Below, one piece after another: positions 45,107 to 57,163 of a stretch of 64,000 nt of DNA. Source of the DNA: Cinclus cinclus. Lineage: Eukaryota > Chordata > Aves > Passeriformes > Cinclidae. Position 1 is the stretch's first letter. Each line of letters begins with the position of its first letter. Below the pieces are notes generated by a model. The model was not told the DNA's origin. It worked only from the letters and a program-made list of their open reading frames with translations, and did no database searches. The translations under genes were made by a program, and so were the position numbers. Where the stretch lies: positions 22,166,142 through 22,230,141 of the forward strand of contig NC_085049.1 of NCBI RefSeq assembly GCF_963662255.1, written 5' to 3'.

Positions 45107-48100
45107 GTGAGAAGTCTCACTGAGGAGAGGTGTGAGAGGCCAAGATAGAATATTCTGCAAGTTAGGGATGAACTGTATATACTAATAATTTTTTATTTCA
45201 AATGAAGTACAAGGCACTGAGGAGTCACCTAAATTCAAGATTCACCAAAAGATTTCACTTATCAAGAATGTTAGGGGGATAAAGCCCCTAAAGACCAGAA
45301 TGAGGAACCCAAAGTCAGCCCTGAAGCTTCTAAGAAGTGCAAGGAAAAGTCTGATTTTTGAAAGTATGAAGTTGTTAACCTTTCCTCCTTAACTTCTTTA
45401 TGGGAGGAAGCAGGGTCCTTCTGCTCAGGAGAGAGAAAAACAGTGTCTAAAATTTATCTTGTGTTTTCAGTAGGTAAGAGTCACTATTGCCCTCACTTTG
45501 TGACCAGTGCATGTCACTGGGTCACAAGTACTAAACACATTTGCAGCTGCTGGACCAGAGAAAGACAGGGGTGAGTCAAGGCAGAAAAGTAGTCTGTGAT
45601 CTGATCCCACCTCATGCTCCTGAGCCCATCAAAACATTTTTTTTTGAAAATGCCAGGTTTTCCCAAATTGTCTCTTTTAAAGCAAGAGCCATAAAGAGTA
45701 ACTAGAGGGCAAAATTTTTGTGTTGATTGGAAGCTTCCAGATTTTAGGAAATGGCAGTCTATGCCCCCAGCCTCAATTAATTTCACTCAGCTTTAGCTGA
45801 AACACCATTTCTGTCTCTTTCCTTTGTTGCAGAAGATCAGAGCCAAGAGGAAAACATGTGTCCAACACGAAAAGATCCATTTTGCTTCTGTCAATAATAC
45901 ATTGGGAGCTGTCAGGAATGTCTGAGCAGGTGTGTGTGGATATGATTGGTTAGCAGCTTACAAGCAGCTATCATTAAATGGGTAATAATAGCACAGTGCC
46001 AGCAAAATGAGACAACTAGAGCGGTCAGGGATGCAGGATTTATAGAATACTGCTCTGTGCACCATCCTTGACACTACTTTCTAGGCTGGCTCTCCAACAA
46101 TCTCGTGGTTGTACTGCCTGTTCTGTCATATGGCGTCCACATTTTCCTGGGATCTGAAAATACAAAGTCATTTTTGTATAAGCACATAATTTACCTGGTC
46201 TGGTTCAAGGAGGTTTAGTATCATTTGTGAAGACTGTTCTCTTTCTGAGGCTTTCTGAGTTGCCCCTTATCATCCTTTGAGATACAGAGAAAATAGTTAG
46301 TATCTCCTTATTATGTGATTTTAGGATTCAGGCATTTCATTGAGTTTTCTCCCTTTCAAGAGGAGAAGTAAGTAATAAGCTAAGAAAGTCATCATAGTTT
46401 TATATCTATTTATATCTATTTCCTTTCATGGAAGTATCATCTTTGTTGAAGGTGCCTCTGCCCTTTTCTAGTGAGGTCTGCACAGAGAAATCAGTGACAG
46501 CAACCACGATATTGTTTTCATAGGTGACTTAATGCACAGTAATGTTAATACAATGAGAGTTAAAAAACAAACAAAAAAAAAAAAAAAGAAAAAGGACAAA
46601 GGCATGATCCACCTACCCAAGTGACAGCACACTGGGGACAGTATCTTCAGAAAGCTTAGATTTATTCAGTGTGGGTCAAACCACCCTATTATTTAACATG
46701 ACAGAAACTGGACTGGATGCAGAACAAAGAAAAGTGCTTGGGTCTTACTGTAGGTAATTCCTGAAACTGAAAAAGTGACTGCTGGTAATCAGAAAGGGTA
46801 GAAATAGTGTTACTGTACAATTTTTAGGCTCCAGTAGTGTGAAAGGGAATTTTAAACTCTTTCCTTTCCCCTTCTACAAAGCTGCATGCCTGGGTGGGGT
46901 GTAGATTGGATGGAAGATTAAAAACAATGAGCAATCTCTAGCAGTTAGTCTGGGAGTTATACTGGGAGGGCCTCAGGCTGTGCTGGACAGTTGGGATTCA
47001 TGTCAGCTGTCTGGTTTAGGGTTGCAGCAGGACCACAAAAGGTTGCCTGATTGGAAGTGTGTGCACTGAAGGCTCACCACAGCAATGCATGTGGGGCTGC
47101 AGAGTTGTGGAGAGTGGCTCCAGGCAGACCCAGGAGAGAGACAGCACGTGAAGAACTGTGAGGGTTACTGCAGAAAGTAACACAGCTCCAGGGATCCCAA
47201 GTGTCCACATGATTTCTGCATTATTGCAATGGCTGAACGAGTACTTTGTGACTTGTAACATCCAGCACTGGGACACCCATCTCCAGGTTTGGGTAAAATT
47301 CTCCCTAAAATAAAGGACCACGCTAATCCATGCCACTTGGACCTGCCCATCTGCTCTGACAGCTGGACTCTCTAGAGCTGCTTTGGAGAAACGTAAGGTT
47401 GTCCAGTTAAGTCCCTTAAAAACAGCTTTTGTTAAGGGAAAATGAGAAGATCCTGCAGAGGAGAGCTGTGTTTTGAGCACAAGTTCCAACCATCAGAAAA
47501 GTTTATTTTTCAATTCTGCCCGTGTGGCAGCCTCCAGTTTAACCACAGGGCTGGAAGCCCTAGATAACGTATGAGATCATACCCATCCCTTGGATAGCAC
47601 AGCTGGGCTCTCTGGGCAGGAATACAGTGATAATTCATGTCTTTGACACAAGAAAATATCTATGTGCATTATTAGCTGAATTAGTGTCCCATGGAACTCT
47701 TTCTTCATGGCATTTCTTTGGCCTATGTTTATTATATCAATGCAACATGTAAATTCATAGACTTTTGTAGTTTCAGAGCATTTTTTAAAAAAGATGGGTC
47801 TTTCAGTTGTCTTCAGAAAGACAGCTAATTATTTCCCTCATCTCCCAGATAAAACAGACTGTGATTTATCTATACTTTCGGAACAAGCAAGGAAAAAATT
47901 TGCTGGAATAAATTAAAAAATGGTACAGTGTGATTATTACTTCCGTTCATCCATCCAGAACATCCTGAGAGGATGACTAAAGGTCTTGGTAGCCCATTAA
48001 TTTAAAGTACTGTCAACTTTCTCAGTGCAAACATATATATGAATACAGAGAAATAAAAAAAAAAAGGACAGAAAGATGAGTGAGTCACTTCTTGCAGATA

Positions 48101-48429
48101 CCTTAAGATAAGGGTGGAATTTTGTACTGGGGGAGTATTTTTTCTGATTGTAAGGGTCCCGTGAGAAACAAAAAACACACCTGAAGGATGAACTCGTACA
48201 CAGCTGCACAGCTTGTTGGATTTTCAGCATATATGTTTTAGAAATCAGTAAGTGAAAACCTGATTCCTCAGCCTTACTGTAGACCACAAGCCAAAGCAAA
48301 ATCAGCTTAAAGGACTCAAAAGGTTCTACCGAGGGTTTTTGAAACACTAGAAATATTTTCATGTTTGTAGAGGTTGTAGGCATCTATCTGGTGACTTTCT
48401 GGTTAAATGAATTATTCCATATAAATAGC
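45107..48429. other. Non-coding DNA; A-rich run at 46.56 kb
   Basis: The 157-codon minus frame at 47016-47489 has a leucine-rich hydrophobic stretch in its C-terminal half but no family match and no splice context. At about 45950-46010 the sequence AGCTATCATTAAATGGGTAA resembles conserved regulatory DNA, but support is slight. No transposon or RNA gene was recognised. Confidence 0.45.
46562..46595 (+). repeat. A-rich low-complexity run
   Basis: AAAAAACAAACA followed by about 15 As, then GAAAAAGG. No retrotransposed body or target-site duplication was recognised upstream. Confidence 0.9.
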
Positions 48430-48780
48430 CCAGTTTAAAACTTAAAATGCCAGCCAAATGAGATGTGACCAACCTAATTTTAAAGTTCATTTGTAATAAC
48501 CCTGCAATTAATCAACTAGATTTTTAATTAAGAAATGAACTTAAAAGTGATTACTGATTTATAAGCACTCTAACTCACAGCCAACACATTTTCATTTTGT
48601 TTTCCTGGATTTACACTAGAGGTCAATTAATCCTGATGAGATTAAAGTCTTGGTAATTTTGAGAAACAGCATCTCTATGAGATCATGCAGTTTAGCTTTA
48701 ATGCATCTTAATCCACTTTCATACCTCTAGTTAATTTGCATTCATTTTCCTCAGGGTCCGTGTAGGTAAACACCAAACAC
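48430..48780. promoter_or_regulatory. Candidate conserved element with OTX/PITX-type and octamer motifs
   Basis: The block contains two exact TAATCC bicoid-class motifs (48628-48633 and 48709-48714), a CAATTAATC, a GTCAATTAATCCTGATG segment, a TTAGCTTTAATGCATC segment and an exact ATTTGCAT octamer at 48734-48741. It is AT-rich without periodicity and free of recognisable transposons, as is common in conserved non-coding elements near developmental genes. Cross-species conservation was not tested, so the call is inferential. Confidence 0.3.
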
Positions 48781-50061
48781 AATCTGAGAAGTATTTAGGC
48801 AGGATCCTTGATTTATCCCCGTTTTCCTGGCAGGAGTGTGGGTGACACAGGATCAGAGCCCTCACTCTTCAGTTGGGAGAAAGGCAGAGGAGGGAGATTT
48901 CTGTGTCTGGTTTTGGCAGAGAAGAGGAGCTGTGTTTTCACTGTCCTGCCTTTTATTAGCAACTAGCATTTTTTTTCTCCTTGCAGCTGAAGCCCCTAAC
49001 AAAAGGCAAAGAATAAAATGAGACAAAAAAGCATCTGCTCTAAATGGAATTGGGCCAGTCCAGTCAAGTTTAAAGACTGTGAATCATTTGAGGGGTATGA
49101 GAATGGCAATTTACTAATGACTACAACTTATTAAAAAGGCATGAAAAGCTCCCTAATTACATATTTGGATGCTAAGTAGCCATTCTCAGCTTCACAGACA
49201 GCATGACTTTCCCTTCCAGTCTTGTCCTAGACCACACATTAAAAAGAAAACAGGAATCATAAAGGTTCAGGCATTTTAGATGCTAGAAACTAAAATATTG
49301 TAAAAGACTAAACCAGACTTTTACTTGAGACTTTAGGCTACTCTCTTTTTTAACTCTTATTCAATGCTGAAAATTTTTGGTCATCTTATAATATATGCAT
49401 TTATAAATAAATTACCATATAACCCAAATCTTTCAGAAACAACACAGCACATTAATCTCAACCACTTTTTTTTCCCCCCTACTCTACCAGGCTAATTGCC
49501 CTGGATCATTAGTTTTAAACATCATATACATTGTAAACAAATCCTGAAAAGCTTACAGACATAAAGTCAGACATTCAAAAGATTGGAAGTGCCAGATTTA
49601 GTGCAAAAGTTCTGTGGGGCTCAGCACAGGGAAATCTATTTACAATTCCTATTACACAAATTGCTCAGTGCCTTTATTTGCTGCATGGCATCCAAAGCCA
49701 GCATTAAATATAAAATTGTTCATTTCCTGATCAGTGTTTTGTTTTGTTTTAATAATGTATTGACCTGCAGTTGGAATGCTCCACAAACATTCTTGAGTTT
49801 ATCTACAAAAGACAGACACACTCTAAACACGCCATGAGTGCTGCTATCCCAGTTTTCCAGGATTCATCCTTTCCCCTCTCCACCCACGAAGCAAAGCCAT
49901 TTTTGTGGGCATGATGGGCTCACTCAGTGCATGGGTGCTGCATGAGGCTGTACCTCACACAAAGTCAAGTCCATGCTGGCTTTGTGTGAAAATCCCCCTG
50001 CTCAGCAGAGGTGCAAACCTGCCCCTTTTGCACATTTCCACCCCAGGAAGAAGCACAGGGA
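48781..50061. other. Non-coding DNA with one terminal-exon-like acceptor
   Basis: A strong acceptor tract ends in TTTTTTTTCTCCTTGCAG at 48986. An AATAAA hexamer follows only 26 bases later at 49012-49017, which is too close for a sensible terminal exon. Other frames are short. No repeat family was recognised. Confidence 0.45.
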
Positions 50062-50130
50062 CCCGTTTTCCCTGTTTTACAGGAAAGGAAATGAGTACAG
50101 AGAGTAATACTATTGACAGACAAGGAGAAT
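50062..50130 (-). mobile_element. Possible MIR-type SINE relic, minus orientation
   Basis: TTTTCCCTGTTTTACAGGAA followed by AGGAAATGAGTACAGAGAG parallels the reverse complement of the MIR 3' half, in which a CCCATTTTACAGATGAGGAA and CTGAGGCACAGAGAG type of sequence is usual. Similarity fades after the AGAGAG. MIR relics are known across amniotes but are rare and decayed in birds. The family assignment comes from memory. Confidence 0.4.
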
Positions 50131-53100
50131 CTACTCAGTGTGTTGCTTCTGGTTGCAAAATCTGAAATCCAAAAGCTCCCTACCAAGGAAGCACACAGTG
50201 TAAATCAATGTTTGTCTCTGCAACAAGCATTTAAATAAAATGTATGTGTAAACCCCAGCAAGACAAAGCTGATCCTGTATTTTTGTATCAACAGGTACAC
50301 CTATTTCTTTTGCAAAACAACAGTCAGGTAATAGTAAGTTCTTATGAAAGCTTCTAATCCCCTATGTAAAATTCATGTAAGTCTTGTTCTGCTCTTTGGA
50401 TGGAGTTATGCAGACAGGTATCTATCTAATCATTCCTATGAGCAGCACCCAAAACACAACCAGTATTTCACCACAAAATGCTGTGCATGAAACACATCTC
50501 CTCTAGGAGCTGGAAAGTGTTGGCTTTTTTTAAACAACAGAGTAGTTGAGTGCCTAAATTACCTATAATCCAGAAGAATTCAGCTCTCCTGCCAGTGTAA
50601 TTCCATTCCTAAGGAGGGTGACCAACAAGGCTCTTTGCTGCAGCATCACTTACTTTTCAAGGCTCACAACAAAAGCAGAGCCCAGCACACTTAAATCCTG
50701 AGCTGAGGTTGCAAGTGCAATTTGAACCATGGTGGCTGCACCTTCCTCCATTTATAGGAAAAAAGGACTGGCAAGGACTTTCTGAGGAAGCGAGTTTTTT
50801 ACTTGAAACAGCGGAGGCCACATTATATTAAAAAAAAAAAAAGAAAGAAAAAACAGGAATACAACATTGAGAAGGGATTACTCAACAAAGAAATAAAATC
50901 CCTTGCAGCTTTTCCCACAGAGACAACTTCAGAGCTGGAAAAGGAAGGGTAGGTGGGTAAATGGCAGGTGGTACTCCTAACTTCGTCACAAAAGCAGTCA
51001 CTGAAGTTGAGGCATTTTGCGCAGAAAATCCAGATCTTGTCAGTCATGGAATTCATGTGACACAGAGGTGGTGCAATGAAATGGGGCTGAGTTCCAGCTT
51101 TGTGCCTCTGAGTAGAGAGGGAAGAAATAAAAAAAAGCCAAAGTCATTCACATATGGCCAGGCACAATCTGAAGACCACACTCATCTGGAGAATTCTTCA
51201 ATAAACTTGAACAAAAGCCATGTACTATTAAACCAACAGAGGCATAAACACCAGTCTCTCTGTCAGCTGATAGAAGGACAATGGAGAAATAATACTACAA
51301 CTCACAAGTGTTGGAGGGAAAAAGGATAAAGGTTATAAAGGTATTTTTATTCTTGGCTGACACTTCTATCAACCCAAGCCAAAAATCACAAGAAAAAGAA
51401 TAGCTGCTTTCCTTTATCCACATAAAAGGATTCTGTGCTGAGCAGCACTTAAGAAAAATGATCAGATTGTGATTATATAACCCTAGCATGAACTTGGTGA
51501 CCAGTATAGTCATGTCAAATTAGGATGCATTATTCAAGCAGCAGGGAAGGATGAAAGTGTTTACCATCAGATATAAACCCCCTGCATTTCCCTTTCTTCA
51601 AACCTGTTCTCTTCTTTTCCTTTGCTGGCTATGTTGGTGGGCTGGCTCACTCACTATACCAGCTCTTCTTCAAAAACAGAGAAATTATCAGTAACAGATG
51701 CTGATGGTAACTGAAAAGAAAAAGAAAGACATCCACTCATTATTTCTCCCCTCTGCCTTTACCAGAAGCTTCCATCTTCTCCCCCTGGTTTATTCCTTGC
51801 TCCTCTTGTCTTCGGTCCTTTGCCCATTCTTTCTTCTTTTCCTTCAGTCCAGGGTCCCCATTCTGATTGTTTCTTGCTGGGGCCCCTTCACCTCACCCCA
51901 TTCTCACTTTCTTTGTCATCTTGTCTTTAAGTTCTTTTCATAAAAGACATAGGATTCTGCCCATCAATGTCTAGACCACAACTTGTCACTTTTCTTTATT
52001 TTTTAATCAGATTTTAAAAAATGAAAAGGCAACAAAATGAAAAGAATAAATGCTGAATGGATGAGGCTGAAACAGCCATAAACAATGTAAGTTTTTAGAT
52101 GCAGTTTATTTATATCTAATTATTATAATGCAAAATAAAGTTATATTATTCAGGTATATTTTGTGCAGTCATTCTTATTCTGTAAAAATTCCCAACCATA
52201 TCCCAACCATAGCAAGTTTAATTTTTTAAACCCCTTTAAAGCTTTGAAAGCCATAAAAAGCCAAATTTAACTTAAATTTAAGTCTCACAAAACCAGAGTG
52301 CCAAAGCCAGGGTTGGTATTACTAAACTGACCACCACAGAACTTGTTTACACTGCAGATTAATTTAGTTTATACAGTTTCTCCTCTCCATCTGGAGGTCA
52401 CAGTAAAGGATTTGGAAAAATCAGTTTATATTTTCAACAAAATTTAATTCCTCTATCAAACCAGTGTGGATTGTCTCCTTCCTTTTCTCAACCAGTCATC
52501 AACAATAAAGCATAGAAGAGAGAGAGCTGATACCTTGATACCATGAAGCTACATGTGGACATTCAAACACATACAGAGAGAAAAAAATTCCTTTTCACAC
52601 TTTTTTTTTTTCTTTTCATAACAACTTGTCACTAGAAATGGGTCAAGCCTTGGGTAAACATGTTATTCCAGTAACAAGACTGCTAGATTCTAAAAGAGCA
52701 ATGGGAGGCTTTCCATAGCACAGACCAGGTCCCTGGATGCTTCTGAAAGATTCACTGGCTTACCACTAATATATGATAGAAGTCATGTAAAGAATTGCAT
52801 CCCTCTTGAGGAAAAGTAGTGTGGTGAACTGGTGACCATCAATAGCAGAGACATGAAGCCCGTTAAGAATATTGCAGTATAACCTTAGCTTTTTGTAGGA
52901 AATAATCTTGCTCTTTACACTAATCTGTCCAGAAATCAGAACCATCAAAATGGAAAGCTATTCTTGGGATGAAATAGAATTAATTCTTCCTTTAATCTGT
53001 ACCAATTCTGGCAGTTCCTGAAGTGCCTGGCTTCTCCCTGTGCTCTCTCAAAGGCAAGAAATGACTGCTTGTGGGGATGAATTGGAGCACTCAGCTTAGG

Positions 53101-53177
53101 TGCCTGTTCCCCACCACTCTGGGAAGGGACTCCTCCCTCGTTGGGCTCTGTCAGGGCCCTCGGCTCCTCACTCCACA
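50131..53177. other. Non-coding DNA, nothing recognised
   Basis: An A13-type run lies at about 50829-50841. The longest frame is 122 codons plus at 50961-51329, lysine- and asparagine-rich, without a domain. AT content rises around 52000-52160. A T-run of about 13 is at 52601-52613. No gene or transposon was recognised. Confidence 0.5.
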
Positions 53178-53312
53178 CACCCTCTGTGCCACAGCCTCGC
53201 CGCCCTCACAGTGGAGAATTTCTTCCCAACTTCTCCTGCTAACCTACTCTCCTTAGTCTAGGCCATTCCACCTGGTTCCCTTTGGATACTGGAAGGCTGC
53301 TAGAAGGGGAGG
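53178..53312 (-). mobile_element. CR1 LINE fragment, minus orientation, with internal deletion
   Basis: On the plus strand the order is CCGCCCTCACAGTGGAGAAT, TTCTTCCCAACTTCTC, CTAACCTACTCTCCTTAGTC, GGCCATTCC, then CCCTTTGGATACTGGAAGGC and TGCTAGAAGG. These correspond to the reverse complement of the CR1 3' UTR and the end of ORF2. About 60 consensus bases between GGCCATTCC and the TACTGGAAGGCTGCT part appear to be missing, which suggests a deletion. The copy is diverged. Confidence 0.8.
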
Positions 53313-53639
53313 AAATGCCAGAACATTTAATGTTACAGTGCACCCTTCTCTCTGGAAAACAGCAGTAGAAACCAGCAACATTTCTTCATCTTGGAAGCAG
53401 CCTGTCATCTGCTTGGAAGACATTTCTCCTCCCTGCATGCTTTTGGGATGTTTCTTATTGATTCCACAGCAGATATTTGTGCAGCCGGCGGCACACAGGA
53501 CGCTTGTGCAGCAGTTGGTCTTTCAGGGGGAAAGCACAGACCAGGACAGACAGAACCAAGGTAGCTCCAAGGAAAGAGCCTGAGCATTTTTGGCTGCAGA
53601 AGTATCCCCTTATTGGCCAGGTCTCAAGGAAATCTTACT
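53313..53639. other. Non-coding DNA, nothing recognised
   Basis: Frames of 60-121 codons overlap on both strands. No domain was recognised. It leads into a long pyrimidine tract at 53640. Confidence 0.45.
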
Positions 53640-53726
53640 CACAATCTCACCCTTCTCCCTCCCACCTTCCTTTTTCTTCCTTTTTTCTTTCTTTCCTTTT
53701 TGCATTTTTTTTTTTTGTACTTGCAG
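53640..53726 (+). other. Long polypyrimidine tract ending in a consensus splice acceptor
   Basis: About 75 bases of nearly pure T/C with C- and T-runs, closed by TTTTTTGTACTTGCAG at 53726. It is the strongest acceptor-like signal in the window. It may also simply be low-complexity sequence, since the AG could follow by chance. Confidence 0.5.
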
Positions 53727-53776
53727 TGCTTTTCTTGGCACCCTTTGACATTCCAGCTGAGCAGCACCTCACTGAG
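53727..53776 (+). other. Candidate 50-bp exon
   Basis: Bounded by the acceptor at 53726 and a GTATTA donor at 53777 following CACTGAG. Two frames are open. The frame offset by two bases continues beyond the donor to a stop at about 53842 and reads LFLAPFDIPAEQHLTEV, which looks protein-like but matches nothing I recognise. The sequence just downstream (53825-53945) is unusually rich in CpG and palindromes. It may be part of an alternative transcript or of a conserved element. Confidence 0.18.
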
Positions 53777-53824
53777 GTATTACCTGATTACACTGAGCAC
53801 TTTCACATGTGGAATTTTGCACAC

Positions 53825-53960
53825 CCGGTGCTCAGCCAGTGACAGTAACAAATAGGGTATTAATTAACACCATAGTGATTAAAGACTCGGGATCCCGAGG
53901 TCTGTAATGAATGTTCCGAAGATAGTGTCCGTGCACGGGGGATCTGTAAATCAGGGTGTT
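53825..53960. promoter_or_regulatory. CpG-retaining block with two perfect palindromes
   Basis: Contains the 14-base perfect palindrome CTCGGGATCCCGAG at 53886-53899 and the 10-base perfect palindrome CCGTGCACGG at 53929-53938, with ATTAATTAAC and GTGATTAAAG just upstream. About six CpGs remain in some 120 bases of an otherwise CpG-poor window. In methylated vertebrate DNA that can point to constraint or to an unmethylated regulatory element. No transposon was recognised. Confidence 0.3.
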
Positions 53961-56900
53961 TGCAAAAGGAGCTCTGCTCTTTCTCAGCTCATTGCCATTC
54001 TCTCAGTGCTAAGGAGGGGAATTAGGCAGAGCTGAAGCATTTGAATAAACCCTCACTTTTTCAGAGGACTTAATGAATCATGAGCAGACTATTCTATCAT
54101 GTGTTTTGCAGCACTGAGGGGATGTTGATGAAGCCCTTTACTTCCCACACAGTGTATGAAAGTCACAGTGCATCAGAAGGAATCCAATCAGTTACAAGAC
54201 CAATGGTATTATTTCCTCCAACATCCAATTTGATTATCTTGTTATGTTTCACCCCACTTTGTCTAACCGAGCAATTTGCTTCTAGATAATTTCATTCTTT
54301 CTTTTTTTGCTCAGTGTTAAAAAACAGCAATAGGTCAGATGGAAACTTCTTCACCAGTAGGCCTTCAGTCAAAGATGAAGTTGATTAATATGTCATAAGT
54401 GTAACAAAAATGCTGGCATTTAGTCAAAACCTGACAAATTAGTTATGGCTTGTCTAATCCACATGCAGCTGTAAAACATGATTTACCAAATACCCTCACC
54501 TAACAAAGGATACTGGGTTTCTTACTGAATTCCTTCTATTTCACACTCTCATAATATGCAAACATATATGGATTTAATTTTTTCATTTCCTTCCGGATGG
54601 AATATTTCAACCTGTTAAGATTTATACAAATCCTTGTAATCCTGAAAATCGTTTAGGCTTTATTTTTCTTTCAAATTATATTTTCTTCAGTTTTCTTTCT
54701 GTTACATCCATCCTTGTGCATGGATTTACAAGAGCAGGCAAATGATGAAAATGACTTTTTCAACGAAAACAGTGGAAAATAGGCAGAAGACCAAGACTGT
54801 AAAAACATATATTTTAATCAAAGTTATTAACTACCTAGTGGGTCTTAAAAGTCTCTGGAGAAATGGCTAAAATAGGCTACTCACCATGCCAATAAAGGTT
54901 AAGTTGGCAATGGTTGGGAACATTTGCAGAGAGGAACTTCAGAAACTTTTTTCCATAGTGTTTCAGCCAGGCAAGGAGTGTATGAATCCTGGAATTGTCA
55001 CCCTGTGGAAGCACAAGTGCCTTTGCATCTGTTTAGGGCCACTTTCAGATTTGTGTTGTCTGTACAATGGAGATGTGAAATTTGATCTGTGACATTAATA
55101 GGATCAAATGGTGGTGCTTAATCCCATGGAACAGGCAGAGATCGTTTGAACACTCTCTGCAACCTTCATGGCCTTTGCTGAGGTCCTGACCTTTATCTTC
55201 TCACAATAAAGTTTGCTAACCAAAGGCATCTTGTTTCTCTCTCTAGGTATTATAATAAACTAGATACATATTAGTTTCCCTGTCAGGTGATGTCAGAACC
55301 AAGGAAATGTGACAAGCAAAAAATGTCTCTTTTACTCAGAAATTTGGGTCTTTTTTTAAGTGCTACCAATTTTCGCAGGAAAAAATAGCAAGTACACATC
55401 ACTATTTTCCAAGATAGAACATGCCTGAAAACATGTTTTTGTTTTGTTTTTTGTTTTCTCTCAGGACACCCTGTGTGACCATTTGTATTCCTGAAAACAT
55501 GTTCTTTTGTACGAAGTGGATAAGATCACAGTATTTGAAGCACTTGGACTAATACAAGAAATGAAGCAGTGAAAATGGGTGTTTGCATCTTTCTGATGGG
55601 ACCCAAAGACAATGGAAGGGATTAAGACTTAACAATTCAACTGTAACTAAACAATAGGTTTGTTAAGGAAGTTGACTAAAGTTTAAGACAACTCCTCCAA
55701 AAGTCTCTTCAACAGGCAGATGTTTAGTGAATGGAAAACTGCCTGGCACAAAATAACCATGGAAGAAGTTATGGGCCAGGGAAGGAAGGGGGTGAGAAAC
55801 ACAGGGCTTTCCAGTAGGAGGGCAGAGAGCCCAGATCAGCCAAGGCATCTCAAAGAAATCACCCTTAGCTGCAAATAACTCTTTCCAGGAAGCAACAGCA
55901 TGGATGATGTTCTGCCAAGGAAGTCCTGCAAAGCCAAGTGAAGAACCAGTGCTAACAACCCAATGTGCTTTAGGGAACTGTTGGCACTGTCCTTGGTACC
56001 ACTTGGGTCAAACTGTGAAGATTTTGACCTGAAAGCTGTGAGGACAAGGCAGCTGAGGAGACATGGGAAGTGATATACCAAGGGAGATTTGGGAGGAACT
56101 CATTTCTTTGATTTTGTTACAAGCAGACCTCAGAATTGCTTGCCTGTCCAAAGGAGAAGAAATGGCTTCAGAGGCAGCAGATAATATATTTTCTATTTGA
56201 GATACATCCACTTCTGCCAGGTTCTGGTCCCAACCTGCACTGATAAATCCTAATTTGTGAATGGAAAATATAACCTTGCATACGTGTGCTCGGCAGATCC
56301 ATCACTCCCAATTTATCCCACGGAGTCCTGGGACCCAGCAGCAGTGGCCAGGAAAGGGAGCTGTGACAGCTCTGCACCCACAGTGACTCACCTGCTGCTC
56401 AGCACAAATAAACCAGCTGTCAGTGCCTCCCTCTGCCTTGAGCCACATATTCCCAAAGATTGCTTTCCCGTGTCTCTTCTCTCTTTCATGGCAATGTTTG
56501 CAATGCTTCTGCTCCATTTGGTGCTTCTTTTTGTACTCTCCAGTTCTTTCCTTCTCTACCAACATCCACCTCATTTCCCAGTTCTTCCAGACTCAACCTA
56601 TCCCTACAACTGTCAGCTCTGCAGATATTTTTCTCAGAGGACATTCAAAATACACACAGCCCTTCTGAAAAAGTTATTTTGTCTTTTCATTTGGATCTTT
56701 TTCTGACATCACTCTTTTTGTTTTTTTTTTCCCCCTGGGGTGCTGTGTCTAATGAATGCCAAATGACTGCCTTGATAAAAAAAATTTCCTATCTTAGAAT
56801 TTGAGCCATTTTAGGACAAAAATGAAATATGGGAGAAAATATCTTGAGGTCCCCAAGAATCAGAGCAGACCTAGAGCTTATACAGAAACCTCATTTTTGT

Positions 56901-57074
56901 GCTGTGTGGGCTTTGTTTCTCCTTAAACTCCATGGGACAAACTCCCCGATGTGGATGAAACAGAGCATTTCATGATTGGCAGCTCGGAGCATCCTCTACA
57001 AGGCTGCTCCACACCCACAGAAAGCTGTCAAGTCACCTCTGAGAGGCAGCCCCACCAACGTCTTGGATTTAGGC
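53961..57074. other. Non-coding DNA, nothing recognised
   Basis: The longest frame is 149 codons plus at 56257-56706; it includes a hydrophobic stretch from a T-rich region but has no family motif. A TTTTTGTTTTGTTTTTTG run is at about 55436-55456 and a T11 run followed by CCCCC at about 56722-56737. No gene or transposon was recognised. Confidence 0.5.
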
Positions 57075-57163
57075 CAGTGTTTCCCAGCTGTGGGTCATGA
57101 CCCCACATGGGCCAGGGTCAACACAGCGTTCACACAGGGTCACAGAGAGTTGGAGAAAGCTAA
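57075..57163. mobile_element. Possible miniature hAT-type DNA transposon relic
   Basis: Begins CAGTGTTTCCCAGCTGTGGG then TCATGACCCCACATGGG, the type of terminal sequence found in hAT/Charlie-like non-autonomous elements (CAGTGTTTCTCAA followed by GTGGGTC and GACCC). The far end, GGGTCACAGAGAGTTGGAGA followed by AAGCTA, is an imperfect inverse of the start. No clear 8-base target-site duplication was found. The identification is from memory and tentative. Confidence 0.4.

Noticed and set aside
46562..46595. Poly-A tail of a processed pseudogene
   Set aside because: No recognisable retrocopied gene body or target-site duplication next to the A-run.
47016..47489. 157-codon minus frame with a hydrophobic segment
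   Set aside because: The hydrophobic stretch is not a clear signal peptide or membrane family; no splice-bounded exon and no family match.
48987..49017. Terminal exon with AATAAA signal
   Set aside because: The polyadenylation hexamer lies about 26 bases after the acceptor, leaving no realistic terminal exon.
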